From Aquatica leii (taxonomy: Eukaryota > Arthropoda > Insecta > Coleoptera > Lampyridae), in NCBI GenBank assembly GCA_035610365.1, contig CM069432.1, positions 230,290,532-230,354,531 of the forward strand: a DNA stretch of 64,000 nt, in the 5' to 3' direction. Position 1 is the stretch's first letter. Each line of letters begins with the position of its first letter. Below the pieces are notes generated by a model. That model was not told the origin of the DNA. It searched no databases and was given only the letters and a program-made list of their open reading frames with translations. Positions 21,853 through 34,739 of the stretch are shown here, piece after piece. Made by a program: the position numbers and the translations under genes.

Positions 21853-22499
21853 GTATCATTAAAGAGTTTTCGCAGTAAACACGATTAACTGACAGATAAA
21901 TGAATGCAATGCCATTTTTGGTGTTAATTTTGCAAAATTTGTTTTAAAATGGTTGTTAAAATTGTTATCTAAAATGCGCGTAATATGTGTTTGGCACCGA
22001 TTATTAAATGTAATAAAATTTTGGCGGTTGGTAGTCAATGCTGCAAGAATCACATTTTACTGTAAATGTATCGTGTATTTGATAGATGACCAAATATGTT
22101 AGAACACCTTTGGAAGAAAAAACAGTTTAACAAAACATTACCACAAATAATTTAAGTTTTTCTTATCTTATCAAAAATTAAATTTAAAAACATTGAAGTT
22201 ACTTTTACAGTTACTTAGACTTCCAAAGTGTAAAAACGTGTTAGTGTATAATAGAATTAGAGTACGTTAACATTGATCCCGGATACGTGATAAGCTTATC
22301 CGCTCTGTGACTTAATTCGTTCAATACAATTGCAATACAACAATCCAATGCAAAAAAAGAATTCTTGACGGCAATACAATACAATACACCTACACTATGA
22401 GAAAAGAACAGGAATAAAGACTATCTAATATAAAACCGTCTGTCGAAAGTAGTGAAAAACTTCCTATCCCAAAACTATCAAAATGGTAGAGTTTTGACG
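21853..22499. other. non-coding sequence with short AATAC tracts
   Basis: No gene is recognised. Short CAATA/AATAC repeats occur around 22325-22385, just upstream of the orphan gene relic. Confidence 0.4.
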
Positions 22500-23440
22500 A
22501 AGACTTAACTGATAATACGCAATTTGAATAAGACATGGATAATGATCTAGATTTTGAAGCACCAGGATGTTCTATACTGCGATATTTAATATCACAGGCT
22601 GAACTGAATGATTTAATTCAAGATTTTAAATTAACAAAATCACAGTTCCAGTCCAGATTGAACAAAATTAATCTTCTCGAAGGCAACGTACATAATTACA
22701 CATTATTTCGCCCAAGAAAGCACTTTAGTGTATTGTACGAATGTTAAGAAGTTATTTGATGCATTGGGACGGAAAGATTAACCAAGCAGTTGAATACTGT
22801 TCATTGATTCTTCTAAGCTTAAGCTTAAAAACAGTTTTGTTTTACAACTGCAATAAATACCCATCTGTACTTATAATTATTCAGAATATGCGATATCTCT
22901 TAGAACATATTCGGTATAAAGACCATGAATGATCAATCTGTGAAGATCTAAATGTAATAGACCTTCTCCTTGGATTGCAGCTGCGGTATATAAAATACTA
23001 CTGTTTCCTGTGTAAACGGGATAGTCTTCTATATACAGAAACAATGGTCATTACGTCAAGTACTGACTCCGGGTCTAAAAATATTATCAACAAACCATTA
23101 ATTGATTCTAAAAACGTATTTTTACCACAACTGCATATTAAATTGGGCTTAATGAAAAAGCGTTGGAAACAGTTTGCCCAATTTTCTTGGAAATGCCAAA
23201 GATGATAATTACGAAAATCTTCTAACTGAATTACTTAGTACTTACAGAAGAATGAAATTTAACAGTGATTTAAAAATACTCTTTCTGAATACTCATCTCA
23301 ATTTCCTTCGAGAAAAATTGGGTGCCGCAAGTGACGTACATGAGAAACGGTTCCATCAAGACGTTGCAACTATTGAAAAACGACACCAAGGCAAATTAAA
23401 TCTTAGCTTGCTTGCTAATTACCGCTTGACATTAATCTAG
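22500..23440 (+). pseudogene. relic of an uncharacterised multi-copy arthropod gene family
   Basis: Several plus-strand pieces in different frames line up with a protein family I recognise only as very abundant uncharacterised proteins in insect and Hydra genomes. The pieces are LTKSQFQSRLNKINLLEGNV, LLGLQLRYIKYYCFLCKRDS, VFLPQLHIKLGLMKKRWKQF, FPNFLGNAKDDNYENLL-like text from 23174, LGAASDVHEKRFHQDVATIE and KRHQGKLNLSLLANYRL. The order matches the family (YCCFLCEWD-like, then LHIKLGLMK-like, then ERFHQDI-like). Frameshifts occur at about 22745, 22935 and 23190. The abundance of the family suggests a mobile-element origin, but I know of no assigned function. No terminal repeats are visible. 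Confidence 0.6.
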
Positions 23441-26400
23441 GATGCTGTAGGTACAAAGTATCGTTGTAAACATCTGCAACATTTTGAAGTAACATTAGGA
23501 ATATACCGTTATTGATATGTTCCAGTATAACATACAACACTTTGTAGCAAAGAATGCTTAGGCGATAGACAAAACCAAAGTCAGTTTCTGCTTTTTAATA
23601 TAATTTTGCAAAACACTTGTTTTATCTATGCCACAAAAAAAGTTGATTTTTCTTTACCGGTGTAATTATTGCCACTATACAGAAGCAATAATAACATCGC
23701 CAAAGAATCTTGTATTTTGAGACTTAATAGCTACATTTTTTTTTTTTTTTTTTTAAATAAAGGATTTACAATAAGATACGCTTTTTTAGATTGTAAAAAA
23801 ATTGTCAAAAATGTATGAACCTTCGTATTTTTTATTTAAAGTACAAAATATAATTAAAACAGCAAAAAATAATTAAACAAAATAATTTGTTAAGATTTCA
23901 ATATAAACATAAAAACCATTAATATTTTTCACAATACATAAATAAATGTTATTATTTGTTTGATTAAGCATTAAGAAGTAAATCACTATATATCAACACT
24001 GTTCACAAAAACATTTAAGGTGTGCGACGCATATTTAAATAGTCACGTATTAATTATGAGTATATACAGGAGTCTTTGTTTTAACAGTTACCGAATTGTG
24101 TACTTCCTGCTATATATTTATAAGTAGACATTTGTTTTAATTTAAAGAAAATAACAATACAGCAAAAAAAAAGAACTGTCAAAACTTGATGTACAACATT
24201 AAATGGAAGACGACTAAAATTGTTTTGAATTTTTTTAGTACTACTACAATTAAAACGATTTTAGCTATTCCAAACGTGAAACTAATGACCGGTTTTGGCT
24301 TTGCACCATGGGGTTTCTTTTTGTTTCTTGCAATTAAAAATAAAATGTGTGAATTGAAATTTGACACCGAGAAAGCAGCGGTTTATGTTTATGAACTACT
24401 GGTACTACTACTTAGAAGAGCTGGTCTAATGATTACAAGACTGCATAAATTATATAGACGAATACTTTTAAAATTACAAATCTACACGTTGAATAAGTTT
24501 TTAGTAGCGTGGTTTAAATATAAGTTATATTATCAAACATATATAGGATTAAAACATATGTACATACGAAGTTCCGTTAACGTATCCTCAAAAAAATGCT
24601 TGAGCTTGAAATTATTTTTTTTTGTAGAATTTGTATCACAATGTTTTCGTCTATTCATTGTGTAACTTTTTAAGTTTGTTTTAAAAAAATTAAAGTCGGT
24701 ATCAAACTAAGATCAATAATGAATTCAAATTGGTGGCATAATAAAACCTTTCTGCCATAACAATTTCTTAGGATTCGGCTTGTAACTATCGAAAAAAAGA
24801 CGAATAGGAAATTTCGAATGTGATTAAAAAATTAATCGGACCACGGCAAGTGGCTGTAACAAAGAACAGGTTTTATAAAATGTGTTGATGCCGGCAAACA
24901 AGCTTTTTCTGTGTTTTCACACATCAAGTGTGACTACAAATGTTTTCATTACGAAAAACACATTTTTTCTGTAAGATATTGAAGACGATAAGCATTCCGG
25001 TGCACAAATTTGGAATGCTAAAAGTCTTGCAATATAAATCTCGACAAAACTTTTAAAAGAACTAACAGGAACTATAAATTTCGGTAGTTATTTTCAATTT
25101 TACTTCAATTCGATGCATCAGATTTTGTCAGCTTCCATTCAATGTAAAATGTCCTTGTTTGGTGGTCCGAATTTTTCATTAAATTGAATTATACGAAAAT
25201 ATAAATAAATACGAACCTTACTGGGAGGTTTGTTTAAAACGTACGACCGCAAATAATGCAAAATAAACTTTGAAAGCTTTTGTCTGCAACTAATTTTAGA
25301 AAGTCTTAAAATCGATGAAGCTTTGAAATATATTTCGATCGTAAAATTTATTTCTTTTGAAATGCTATTCAATGTAAAACAAGATAAAATGCTAAAGTTC
25401 TACAATCGAAAAATACGAGTACAAGTTTTGGCTGCTTTAGCAAAGCCGCTGTTTGACAGCATATACTTGATATATGAGTTATAAATGTTGCTATCGTAAA
25501 TCATAGGCATATTTTGCAAAAGGCGTTTGACTAAAGCCCCGAAGTTCAATCAAATTAAACCTCTTTAAGTTGCATTCCTTTTTTTTAAATATTTTTTAAC
25601 CAGCTTATTACAAAACAATGAAAGTATTTCACTTGTTAAATAAGTTTAACTAGCGGGGTATGATCGGCTGTAACTGGAAAAGTAATATTTGAAATTAAAT
25701 ATAAACAGTTGGAAACCAAAGATAAGACGAGGTGAGAAATTAGAATTTTGATTTATTGGTTAGTATACTCACATAAAATAAATGAGTTTTTATAGACATG
25801 CGAACGTATTTAAAAAAATGTAATTAATGAAAAACAAAGAAAATCGTATACGTTGAAAAATTAATTTCGTATTAAAGAATGATCATTCAACAAAATATAC
25901 GCTTGATTTTATGTTCTGATAATAATTTCAAAGTTTTTGTGTCAACATATTGAAGGTAGAAATAAATTGATGTTTTATAATAAATACCCAGTTTTATGTC
26001 AAGTTAATAGTGTAGAGGTGAGAATCGACGTAGACACCTGTTTAGGTGAAGTTCCAAACATTATTCACTCTTGGCAGGACAATACCGAAAGTTAATGCTT
26101 CTTCAGTGAACAGCATTTACTAAAGATATGTTATGGAACAATGACGATCGTACAGATAATTTAAATTTTGAAAAATAATCTTTATTTATTAAGTAATCGT
26201 TGACCTGATTACATTCCAAGGTTATTTATTTTTAACTACACCGGTATAATAACAAGCTTCATTTTTCAAATTTTTTTTAATAAGCAAAAACGATCATTTT
26301 TATTAATTAATTATTATTATATAGTTATAAATATAAATAAAATTTTAGGATAAAACACTTTTTATTATGCAAAACGGTTTTTTGCATTTTGCTGTTTTAA

Positions 26401-26784
26401 GCAAGTTTTTTTAAAAGATGTATTATATTAATTAGATAATTTTTGGATTTCTTTTTATGTGAACTTGTTTTTTTTTAATTGTTATATAATTGGTTAGCGC
26501 ACAACATAACATGACATTTGCAATGTTATATGTTGTGGTTTTAGCCTGGTTTATTCAAAACTTATTTGAATTACGCGGGTATGAAATAAGCTTTCAACGT
26601 TTCTATCTCTATAGCAATTTACATATTATTATTTACTACGAGATGGTTCTACCATCACATTTAACACGTCATATAAAATCTTTACAGACGCGAATGCATA
26701 GAGCTACAAACCTTGAAAGCAGTTGAAGCATAGTAACTTCTCGGTTTCTCGGTATTTTGACTATTAGTGTTTTTTTTATTGATC
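23441..26784. other. long AT-rich region without recognised genes
   Basis: A poly-T run lies near 23738-23754. The longest open frame (24186-24665, plus, 159 codons) is lysine-, leucine- and phenylalanine-rich and matches nothing I know, so I treat it as chance. No repeats with clear ends were found. Confidence 0.5.
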
Positions 26785-26788
26785 TTAA

Positions 26789-29434
26789 CCCATTAACGCC
26801 TGAGTAATTTTTTTTGAGTTTTTGTATTTTCTTTCATAACTTAGTTGTTTAGATGTAATATAGTGAGAAAATACTTTTTTTTTAAGATTAGGTCAAAGTT
26901 CACTTAGTAATAAGGTGTTCCCATTTGGGCGCGCTAGGCGCATTACAGGAGAAAACGATTTATTAAAAAAAATGAAAAGAGAAACCAACATATGTCTACA
27001 TTTACTATTAAAAACATTATTCAAATATTCTATTTAGTGTGAAATCCCTTAAAGCATTCGACACAAAGTCCAACTTGACATTTGTCGCACATTGTTCGTC
27101 CCCTGCTGCTACAGTTGTTTCCAGCACATCGTTTTCTTTTCCCATCTGGTACTGGAATAACATAATGAGCCATGTTATCAAGCCGAATGTCATCAGCCAC
27201 TCGCGTATTGTCTCCAGGATGTTTAGCAGTCCTGCCGTTGCCTTTTGGAAGATTTTTATATCTTCTCAAGTAAGTCTGTAACATAAAAAGACAAAATAGT
27301 AACCATCAGGGTTGACACAGACAAATATAATATTATATTATGCAAACAAAAGTTGGATTACCTGTGCGATACTCCTTTTAAATTCAAGTTGACTTATAGG
27401 TTGACCACTTTTTTTACGGAGTTGCCATGCGTTATGTATGGAAACATCAACCAAATAGGTAAAAATCGGCCAGTACCACTTTTGATCGTATTCCAACACG
27501 GTAACTAAAATAAATACTTTTTACAAGCAATACGCAAACGTATATAGACGGCTTACTTAGATACATTTTCATCCATCTGGTCCGTTCCGCCCATATTTTT
27601 GTTGTACTGTAAAAATGCATCAGGTCTCGAAATGGGAATAGTTTTTTTATCTTTTCGGGAATATCTATCAACGTTTTTAAGTGGTGAAACTCCAAAGGAT
27701 GTACTAGCTATAGTAGCTACGCTATTGTCCATCCATCGTATAAACTGAATGCCAATATTCTTTTCTAGCACTGTAGAATATGTACCGCGTAACTTTTTCA
27801 TAATGATCTTTTTGGCCATTATTGGACAGTCACGCGGAACTCTGTTCTCTCTAACTGTTCCTGTTGCTCCATATTCGTTAGCTTTCAGCGTGCACAGGAG
27901 ATTGACACCCGTAAAAAGATTATCAAAGAACAGGTTGTAACGGTGAACTCTCTTATTAGCGTCCAAATCCTCCATCATTTGCAGAAGAGGCGCAGCGGCT
28001 TTTCCAACCAGTTGTTCATATGTATTGTTGGCCCGTGGATGTTTTCCTTGATATATTTCAAAGTTAACCATATAGCCACTAGGTGTGTTGAGAGACCACA
28101 CTTTGTATCCAAATCTTATGGGCTTTCCACGGATGAACTGCTTGCATCCGTGGCGCCCATAGTATCGGATCATCGATTCATCATAAGATAAATTTTGCTC
28201 AAAGGACCAAAATGAGCCAAAACCTTAGCTTTCAATGAATCTGTCAAAAATCTTAACTTGTACCTCTTGTCTTCTTTGTCATGTTTATTGTTGTCAGCAT
28301 AATGAATAACACCACATATTTGCAGGAACCCGTCTCTTCGCATAGCCTCAAAAACCATCTCATTTCATGTCCTTTTCCGTTTCCCAGTAACTTCTTTTCG
28401 AGGGCAAACCGATTATAGCCACTAAGTATCAAAATTGCTAAAAACACTTTTACTTCTTCTACTGAAATTTTGGGATCAGCACAGTTTTTAAAAAGAGCAT
28501 AATTTCTAGTTTGTTGGACTATTTCTTCTAATAATTCATGCGTAAAGAATAAATCAAATAACTCAACGTTCGTTAGCTGGCTATAGTTGGTGTAGTCCCC
28601 CTGTGGAAACGGATATTTAGGTGATTCTAAGTCACCCATTTCACAAAACGAATACATTGACGGCTTACTGTCTAGAGTAAGTGATTTTTTAGCAGCAATT
28701 TTGAAGTTGTAGGTGTATCAACCGAGGTATCAACAGCTTGGGCGTCTGAGAAATCTTTCACAAGCTCCTCTGCTACTCCTCCAACTCTTCTGTTATTTGT
28801 GAAACGAATTTCTGCTTCGGCAGAAAGCTGACGGCTAGTAAGGTTGTCCACTAAACCACCCTCCTCATCGTCACCAGAGTCCTCATCAGTAAGGGCATGA
28901 GAATCGGGTGGTTCTATATATATATCTCCGATTTGTACATCGCTATCAGACTCGTACGCTATATCTAAGGCTTCTTTCAGTGTAATTCCTCTAAAATATA
29001 ATTTTTATATAGAAAATCATTCTAACATGCAAACCGCCTAGCGGTTCCATATAGAACAGCGTGTTTTATAGGGCCGTAATAAAAATACCGCTTGTACTGT
29101 AATACCAGTGATGAAAATAACTTGCCTTAGGTTGTAACCAACAGAGATACAATTAGGAAAATTAAGTTTCTCTAAAGGTAAATGCTTCAAAATATACTTA
29201 CACTAAACGAAAGTCCATTATTTACAGAGACGACCGCCCAGAGAAACTTAAAACAAATATCACAACACAACAAATTAACTAAAACACCCAAATAATACAG
29301 CGTGAGGTTCACCAAAGTCTGTATTAAACATAACCTGCAAAAGATACCGCGAAAACCACCTCCACATGTACCTACCACGTTAAATAGAGAGCGCTACCGG
29401 GTGGTTCCATACGGCACCACTAGGCGCTAATGGG
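26789..29434 (-). mobile_element. piggyBac transposon, near-complete, with TTAA target duplication
   Basis: The ends CCCATTA(A/G)CGCCT (starting 26789, and inverted ending 29434) are flanked by TTAA (26785-26788 and 29435-29438). Related subterminal motifs lie inside (GCGCGCTAGGCGCATTAC at about 26930; AACCGCCTAGCGGTTCC at about 29030; a GGTTCCATA(T/C) motif at about 29042 and 29402). The 2646-bp element encodes one intron-containing transposase on the minus strand with a C-terminal zinc finger. Confidence 0.92.
27030..29000 (-). pseudogene. piggyBac transposase with introns, disabled only by small frameshifts
   Basis: Minus-strand order: an acidic N-terminus (DIAYESDSDVQIGDIYIEPP) after a TTTTAG acceptor near 28993; the core start (MYSFCEMGDLESPKYPFPQ); VFEAMRRDGFLQICGVIHYA; LSYDESMIRYYGRHGCKQFI (first Asp, about 28185); YNLFFDNLFTGVNLL (second Asp); NKNMGGTDQMDENVS (third Asp). 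An intron (GTAAGC to TATTTTAG, about 27557-27506) is followed by NYRVGIRSK and WYWPIFTYLVDVSIHNAWQL. A second intron (GTAATC to TTATGTTACAG, about 27362-27276) precedes TYLRRYKNLPKGNGRTAK and a Cys-rich RING-like finger (CAGNNCSSRGRTMCDKCQVG) ending at 27030. I count about four single-base frameshifts (near 28720, 28355, 28200 and 27490), mostly in A or T runs. Catalytic acids and splice sites are intact. Confidence 0.85.
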
Positions 29435-29459
29435 TTAACGTACTCTCGGATTGACAATT

Positions 29460-31180
29460 TTTTTCCTGTTCTCGGATTTTTAAATTTTTTAGCTGTCGTC
29501 ACACTTAATATAAGTTTAGTAATTAGTGTAGTATTTTCATTCTTTAGGATTCGAAACTCCTCATTGGTATCTTGAGTTAATTTTTTTTTCGGTTTACTTT
29601 GTTAGTATAATTAGTGGTTTAGACGACAACAACGCCATCGCTGTATATATTACCTTCCGCTTTGTCGGCTTCTCGGTGTTGTCTGTCATTGATAGAATAA
29701 GTTTATCCCTTTACTTAGGTCTTTTGGAAGGAATATCTTCCTGAATTCCTTTTATTTGTTTTTCTTAGTATGTAAGGTTACTTTCGGATAATTCTATCCC
29801 GTTTGTCGGCTTTTGGAATGTTAAAAACACGTTTTCTTTTCGTTTTTTGTTCTACAGTTAGAAACTTTGGATATCACAGATTTTACCTAATTAAGACGGT
29901 AGCATTAAAGGATTGGTCACTTACTTTAAGGAGAGAAGAACGTAACAGACATTTACATCTTGTCATGTCTTTCTCCGTCTTTCTCTATTTCATACTTTTC
30001 ATATTTTCTTTTATTTCTTAATGGTTGATTGATCAATGCCACATTTTCTTTCTCCTTTCTTGTTCCTCCTGAAGGTTCGCTTTTAGGGCGGTTGGTTGGG
30101 AATGTGTCACTATCTCCATCTCTTTACAGAGTGAGAGTTGGATAAGATATAACATCTAGCCTTTTCTCTTCTCTGTCTTTCGCTATGCCTTTCTCTTCTT
30201 TCTACCTTTAGGGTATTTATCCTGTCTCTTACTCCTTCTGAATTCTTCTATCTTTTGAATTGGGTTGGTTACTTTGATAGTTTATTTTCTCTGCTTGAGC
30301 TTTGTCTTTCTTACTTGGATTCACTGCAACCACATTGGCTTTCTTATTTCTTATAGCTAATTTTTTCTTTTGCTACATTGGACTTAGTGTGTTATTCGTA
30401 TTGCTGTGTAAGTCTAAAACTTGAGACAGACTACAACTCCGTTTTTTGTACATTATGTACTTCCGCTTGCTCTGCTTTTTTTGGACGTTGTTAATCGTTC
30501 TTAGGATATCTCTTTTGCTATTTTTCTCATGATTTTTTTTTGGGATATTCTATTTCGTTTATTGGCTTGTAAGTTTCATTGTTACAGTCCAGCACAATGG
30601 TCGATGAAAAACAAGTTTTCGTTTAGCAATTGATAGTTCTTACGTTTTCTTCGTTTCTCTTTTTTTCCTTCTCTTCAAATTCTAGTTTTAGGATTTTGGG
30701 TTTTCTTAGTTTGGGGACAGTTTTCAAGGTGATTTTGTATCTAACGGTTGGGACTTAAGGGGATTTTAAGGCTATTTAGTCTAAACTTCAACTTTTCCTA
30801 TATACTTTTTTCTCTGGAATTATTTCGATGCTTACGTCCTTACTGTATTAGATTACTGATTGTTTGTACCTTACTTTTTGGTATTGCTTTATGCGCTTCA
30901 GGAATTAGTAAACCGTGTTGGTATTCTTCTTTGTTTTTGAATCAAATTACTCTTGGTTTCTTGGAGATACCATTCGCTTCATGCACTTCTTTAACAGCTT
31001 TGGTTGTCAGTTTTCTTAAGATTCTGGAATCTGGTCTTTTCTATATCCGTGGTAATCTGCTGAGATTGCATAAGGTTGGGTTTCTTGGATTTGGGTGGGT
31101 CTTGGTTGTTAGGGTTCTGTCCTTGGTGTTTGTCTAAATTTCTATCTTCATTTTAGTTTTCGCTTTGTTATCCACTCTCC
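29460..31180. other. pyrimidine-rich, strand-asymmetric tract without a recognised gene
   Basis: For about 1.7 kb the plus strand is strongly enriched in T and C (many TTTCTTCT-like strings), unlike the more symmetric AT-rich DNA around it. The longest plus-strand frame (30748-31137) looks like a by-product of T-richness. A minus-strand reading contains QDPPKSKKPNLMQSQQITTD, which could be part of a basic, proline-containing gag- or ORF1-like protein, but stops break it up. Unidentified. Confidence 0.35.
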
Positions 31181-34100
31181 ACGTTATCTTGCTGGGGGAA
31201 ATTCTATTACGTGCATAAATTTACTATCATGTATATTCATTACATTAAAGTTAGATTTTTACTTTCGGCGCCCTCTAACAAGTTTTGTTTTTACCTCACT
31301 TTCTGTCAAGGCGTTAAACCGTCCATTACTTAAAATCGTGCTTGCGTTGTTTAAATTAATTTTCTAACATCATCGACGTGCGTTGAAGCTATGATATAAA
31401 ACGACAACGCGATTCTATTAGTTTATTCATCACAGGGTAAGTTTTTACTATTAGTTTTTAGAGTTCATTTGTAACTTCCATGTTAATCTGTTAGCACGAC
31501 CCAACACGTGTTAGTCCACATGTATTCAATGTATTCTACACGTATGAAGGGTTAATATCGACCAAATACCATGATGGAAATATTATAATTTTGAGGACCT
31601 AATTTAAATCTAAGAAAAGAAGCCTCTAGAAAGAAATTTTCTCCGATTAGCTGTTTCTTACCAATCAATAGATTGCAACACCATCTTTAATTTAATTTCT
31701 AATTCCTTTTGGCATTAATTAATAGTGCTTTAGATTTTTGCTTTTGTGAGTCATTGTGCTGACACGATTTTGTTCTGTTCATTAATATTCCAGATCGACT
31801 GAACGAGAAAGATTTCGGGCAAGTACTAGATTGTAGGCAAGTCTTATTGAATTGCATTTGCGTCGTCATTAAAGTCCTTCGCGAAATATTTTTAAATTTT
31901 AAATTACGTAATTGCATCAATTGTTTCAATACCATGTAGGTATTTTCATTAATTATTTTTGTGTGTCGCATGCAGTTAATCATAGAATACCTGTTATTAT
32001 CAATTTATTCTTTTTTCTTTATAAACACCCTATGTCTAATTTAAGCCTATGTATTGTGTGTTGCCGTTACTTCCGGCGTGTATAAAACCATCGTTGAATA
32101 ATCTACGATACATTTTTGTGCTCGTTGTTAATAATCGACGATGTCAAATTAAAGTTGTTATACATATCTTTTTTTTGTTGTCCGTTGAGGGTTACGAACC
32201 TGATTTTGTTGCAAGCTTGGGCCTACCGTCTTGATCGAAACAGAAGTTTTTACTTAGTAAGATCATTAAATTATATTTACTTGAATCCACCTCCGATCTC
32301 CGATTAGTGCGAGTTGGCCGAGCAGGGTTTAAATGTTACAAGCTGCAATATTATGTAGTGTTGTAGTAACAACAAAAACTCATAAACGTTTAAGGTTAAA
32401 AAATGTGTTAAAATTTTTGTTTTAAATTCATTCTAATTTGGTACAAGTAAACAAAATTAATTTTTTTAAATACATAAATCCAGTTTTTGGCAGGTGAGTT
32501 TAATTGGCCAGTCTAAAAACGCAAAACAAAAGATCTATTAGATTACCATGAACGTGCTTTAGATGGTTCATTAAACCTGAATAATTCAAAAGAGCTTCAG
32601 ATGTCGCAATTAAAGAACCCAAAGCTAAAAGTGACCTATTTAGAGAATCAATAAGCTATGCTAAATGTATGATAATTCTGGTACTGACTCAGTGTACCAT
32701 AAAGTCAGTGATTAGGAAATTGCATTTGATGCTTCCAGTATATATTTTTTTTTAGTATTTGTACAGATTTTTTTTTGTTTTGCTTGATTAATGGTAATGA
32801 TGTTTTGATGCACATAGCAAAAATCAAAGCACTCTAGAACAAGTTAATTAGGGATTAAAAGCGAAGAAAGAAATTGCTCTGCATATTTTGTCTGGGTTAT
32901 TGATTAAGTTGGAAGTTGTTATAAAGTAAAAGTACTAAAACTTTTGACAATTTGTTTAATTTGTTTTCCTTTGATGACACTTATTTGACAGATACGAAGC
33001 AAACAAAGAACTAAGCCTAATAGTAAAAAATATAAGTCTAACTATTGGAAGCAGGTTGGACATTGGGTTAAATATTGTGTAAAATAGGTTTATTGTAGCA
33101 CTTATGTTAGTTGGGGTAGAAGCATTATCAGTTAAACTGTCTACACATCCGTCTATATGTAACGAATATTGATTTGTACTGCATAGGTTTAAAAAAAAAG
33201 TCCATCTGACATAAATTCGACAGTGATCAAATCCCACTTGCTGTAAGCTATGAGACAGTAAGACTAAAGAATTTTAGTACAAGAAAAATGTTTTTGCTAC
33301 AAGACGATTGGTATGTTTTTAAATTATATATAAATTTATTCTACGTTTTAGCAGATCAAGATAGATACTCAAATGGTGTATTTGAACCAACAGCAACATA
33401 GTGCTGGGTGCTAAATCAGGAACAACTAATGCTGTATGAAAAGAGAAAACTTCAAAGCAACAATTAAATTAATACTGCTACTAAAAGAAAATTTTTAGAT
33501 AATTTTTTTGATGTCAAAGTACAGTTGTACAGCAAGATAAAAAGCACCTATGATCAAAAACAGTTGCACATAAAAGTTGTTAAAATAGAAAAAAAATGCA
33601 AACCGGGTATTTATGGAAAACCACAAAGGTTATCATTTAGCCACAAAAAACAACGAAGATTAATGAAACCGGAAAGAATGTTATGATATCACTAAAATGA
33701 TATAAAAATACCAAAAATCACAATATCACTTTTTAAAAATCAGCGTACGCGTTTCGATTTTGGTGTCTTTATATTACATTAATCAGAATCGATATCAGCG
33801 AAAGTGTGTGGATCATTTAAAAAATCTTTTACAAACAAAAGATATGTAGCTGTTTTTTGCGACAATTATACAATGTTTCGTTACGGCTTTCAGAAAAATC
33901 AGTAAAGTAAAAATAAAATAAATGTTAAAAAGTTTTTAAACATGCAAAAATGTTGTGTTGTTTAATAAAAAAAAGTAATAAGTGACCATAAGGGTGAGAT
34001 GGACAACAAAGAGATCAGAGAGATCCTAGATACAGTGGGTGTCAACAGGAGTTGACAGTTTCTTACACGCCTCAGAATAATTCAATGTATGAACAGAATC

Positions 34101-34280
34101 TTCCCACAACTATATAAATGACAAGGGGCTAAATAAAACAGGAAAACCACATGTAAAAGATGTCTTTATGAGCTTTGGATTGGTAGGTAGTAGGTTCAAT
34201 TTGTTACTTTCACATTTGCAATCAAAATCATAAGAAAATAGACAAGAAATATATTAAAAGTTACCGGATATGATATGGCG
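31181..34280. other. non-coding region, nothing firmly recognised
   Basis: Short open frames only. A phrase resembling the first bases of a tRNA (near 32309) does not extend into a cloverleaf. Around 33240-33480 a plus-strand reading hints at old coding sequence but I cannot name it. Confidence 0.4.
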
Positions 34281-34689
34281 TATATGAGTGTTATCGTGTT
34301 TGGGTAAAATCCGAGACGTCTTATTTCAGGAAAAATTAAGTCAGTGTGAATACGTAAAACTATTTATTAAAAACATAGAAGTTCAAGATGAGAGAAAACA
34401 CGCGGTGTTTGAGAATACGGATGATTTCAAAAAAGTTAGATTCAAATATAAAAAAGAAAACCCGATTTCACAATGTGCTAGAAATTGTTGAAAACTGTAT
34501 ATTCTTATACATTTAGGAGATTACGTAATGTTTGGTAAAAACAAAGTTCTTCAAGGCACTACGTCGTAATGAACACGATTTTAATGGAAAAATATTGGAG
34601 AGTTTTAATTCTAGTGAATGTAAATTAGTTATATCTTAATCTTTTGCGGTTACTTTGGTTACGATTATACTGACAGTGATATTTACCAC

Positions 34690-34732
34690 TCCGAAGATGC
34701 AAGCTGCAATGTCTTGCGAAACGTCAGTTTCT
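34690..34732 (+). ncRNA. hammerhead-like core motif upstream of a copia-like scrap
   Basis: CCGAAGA is followed by a perfect five-pair stem (GCAAG, nine-base loop, CTTGC) and GAAACGTCAGTT. This resembles a hammerhead core with one change in the CUGANGA box, and a possible two-pair stem III (AC with GT around GTCA). Stem I cannot be drawn. It is probably a structural relic of a retroelement. Confidence 0.3.
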
Positions 34733-34739
34733 TTAGGTT

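Noticed and set aside
24186..24665. 159-codon open frame on the plus strand
   Set aside because: Composition is dominated by K, L, F and Y from AT-rich DNA, there is no recognisable domain, and nothing around it suggests a gene.
30748..31137. 129-codon open frame rich in Leu, Phe and Ser
   Set aside because: It lies in the pyrimidine-rich tract, where T-rich codons give spurious hydrophobic frames.
32309..32345. tRNA-like start GCGAGTTGGCCGAGCAGG
   Set aside because: It resembles the D-arm start of a serine or leucine tRNA, but no anticodon arm, TPsiC arm or acceptor closure follows. It may be a SINE head or chance.
33735..33785. possible hammerhead-like core (minus strand CTGATTA ... GAAACGCG)
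   Set aside because: The first box departs from CUGANGA at the essential G, and no stem II can be drawn between the boxes.
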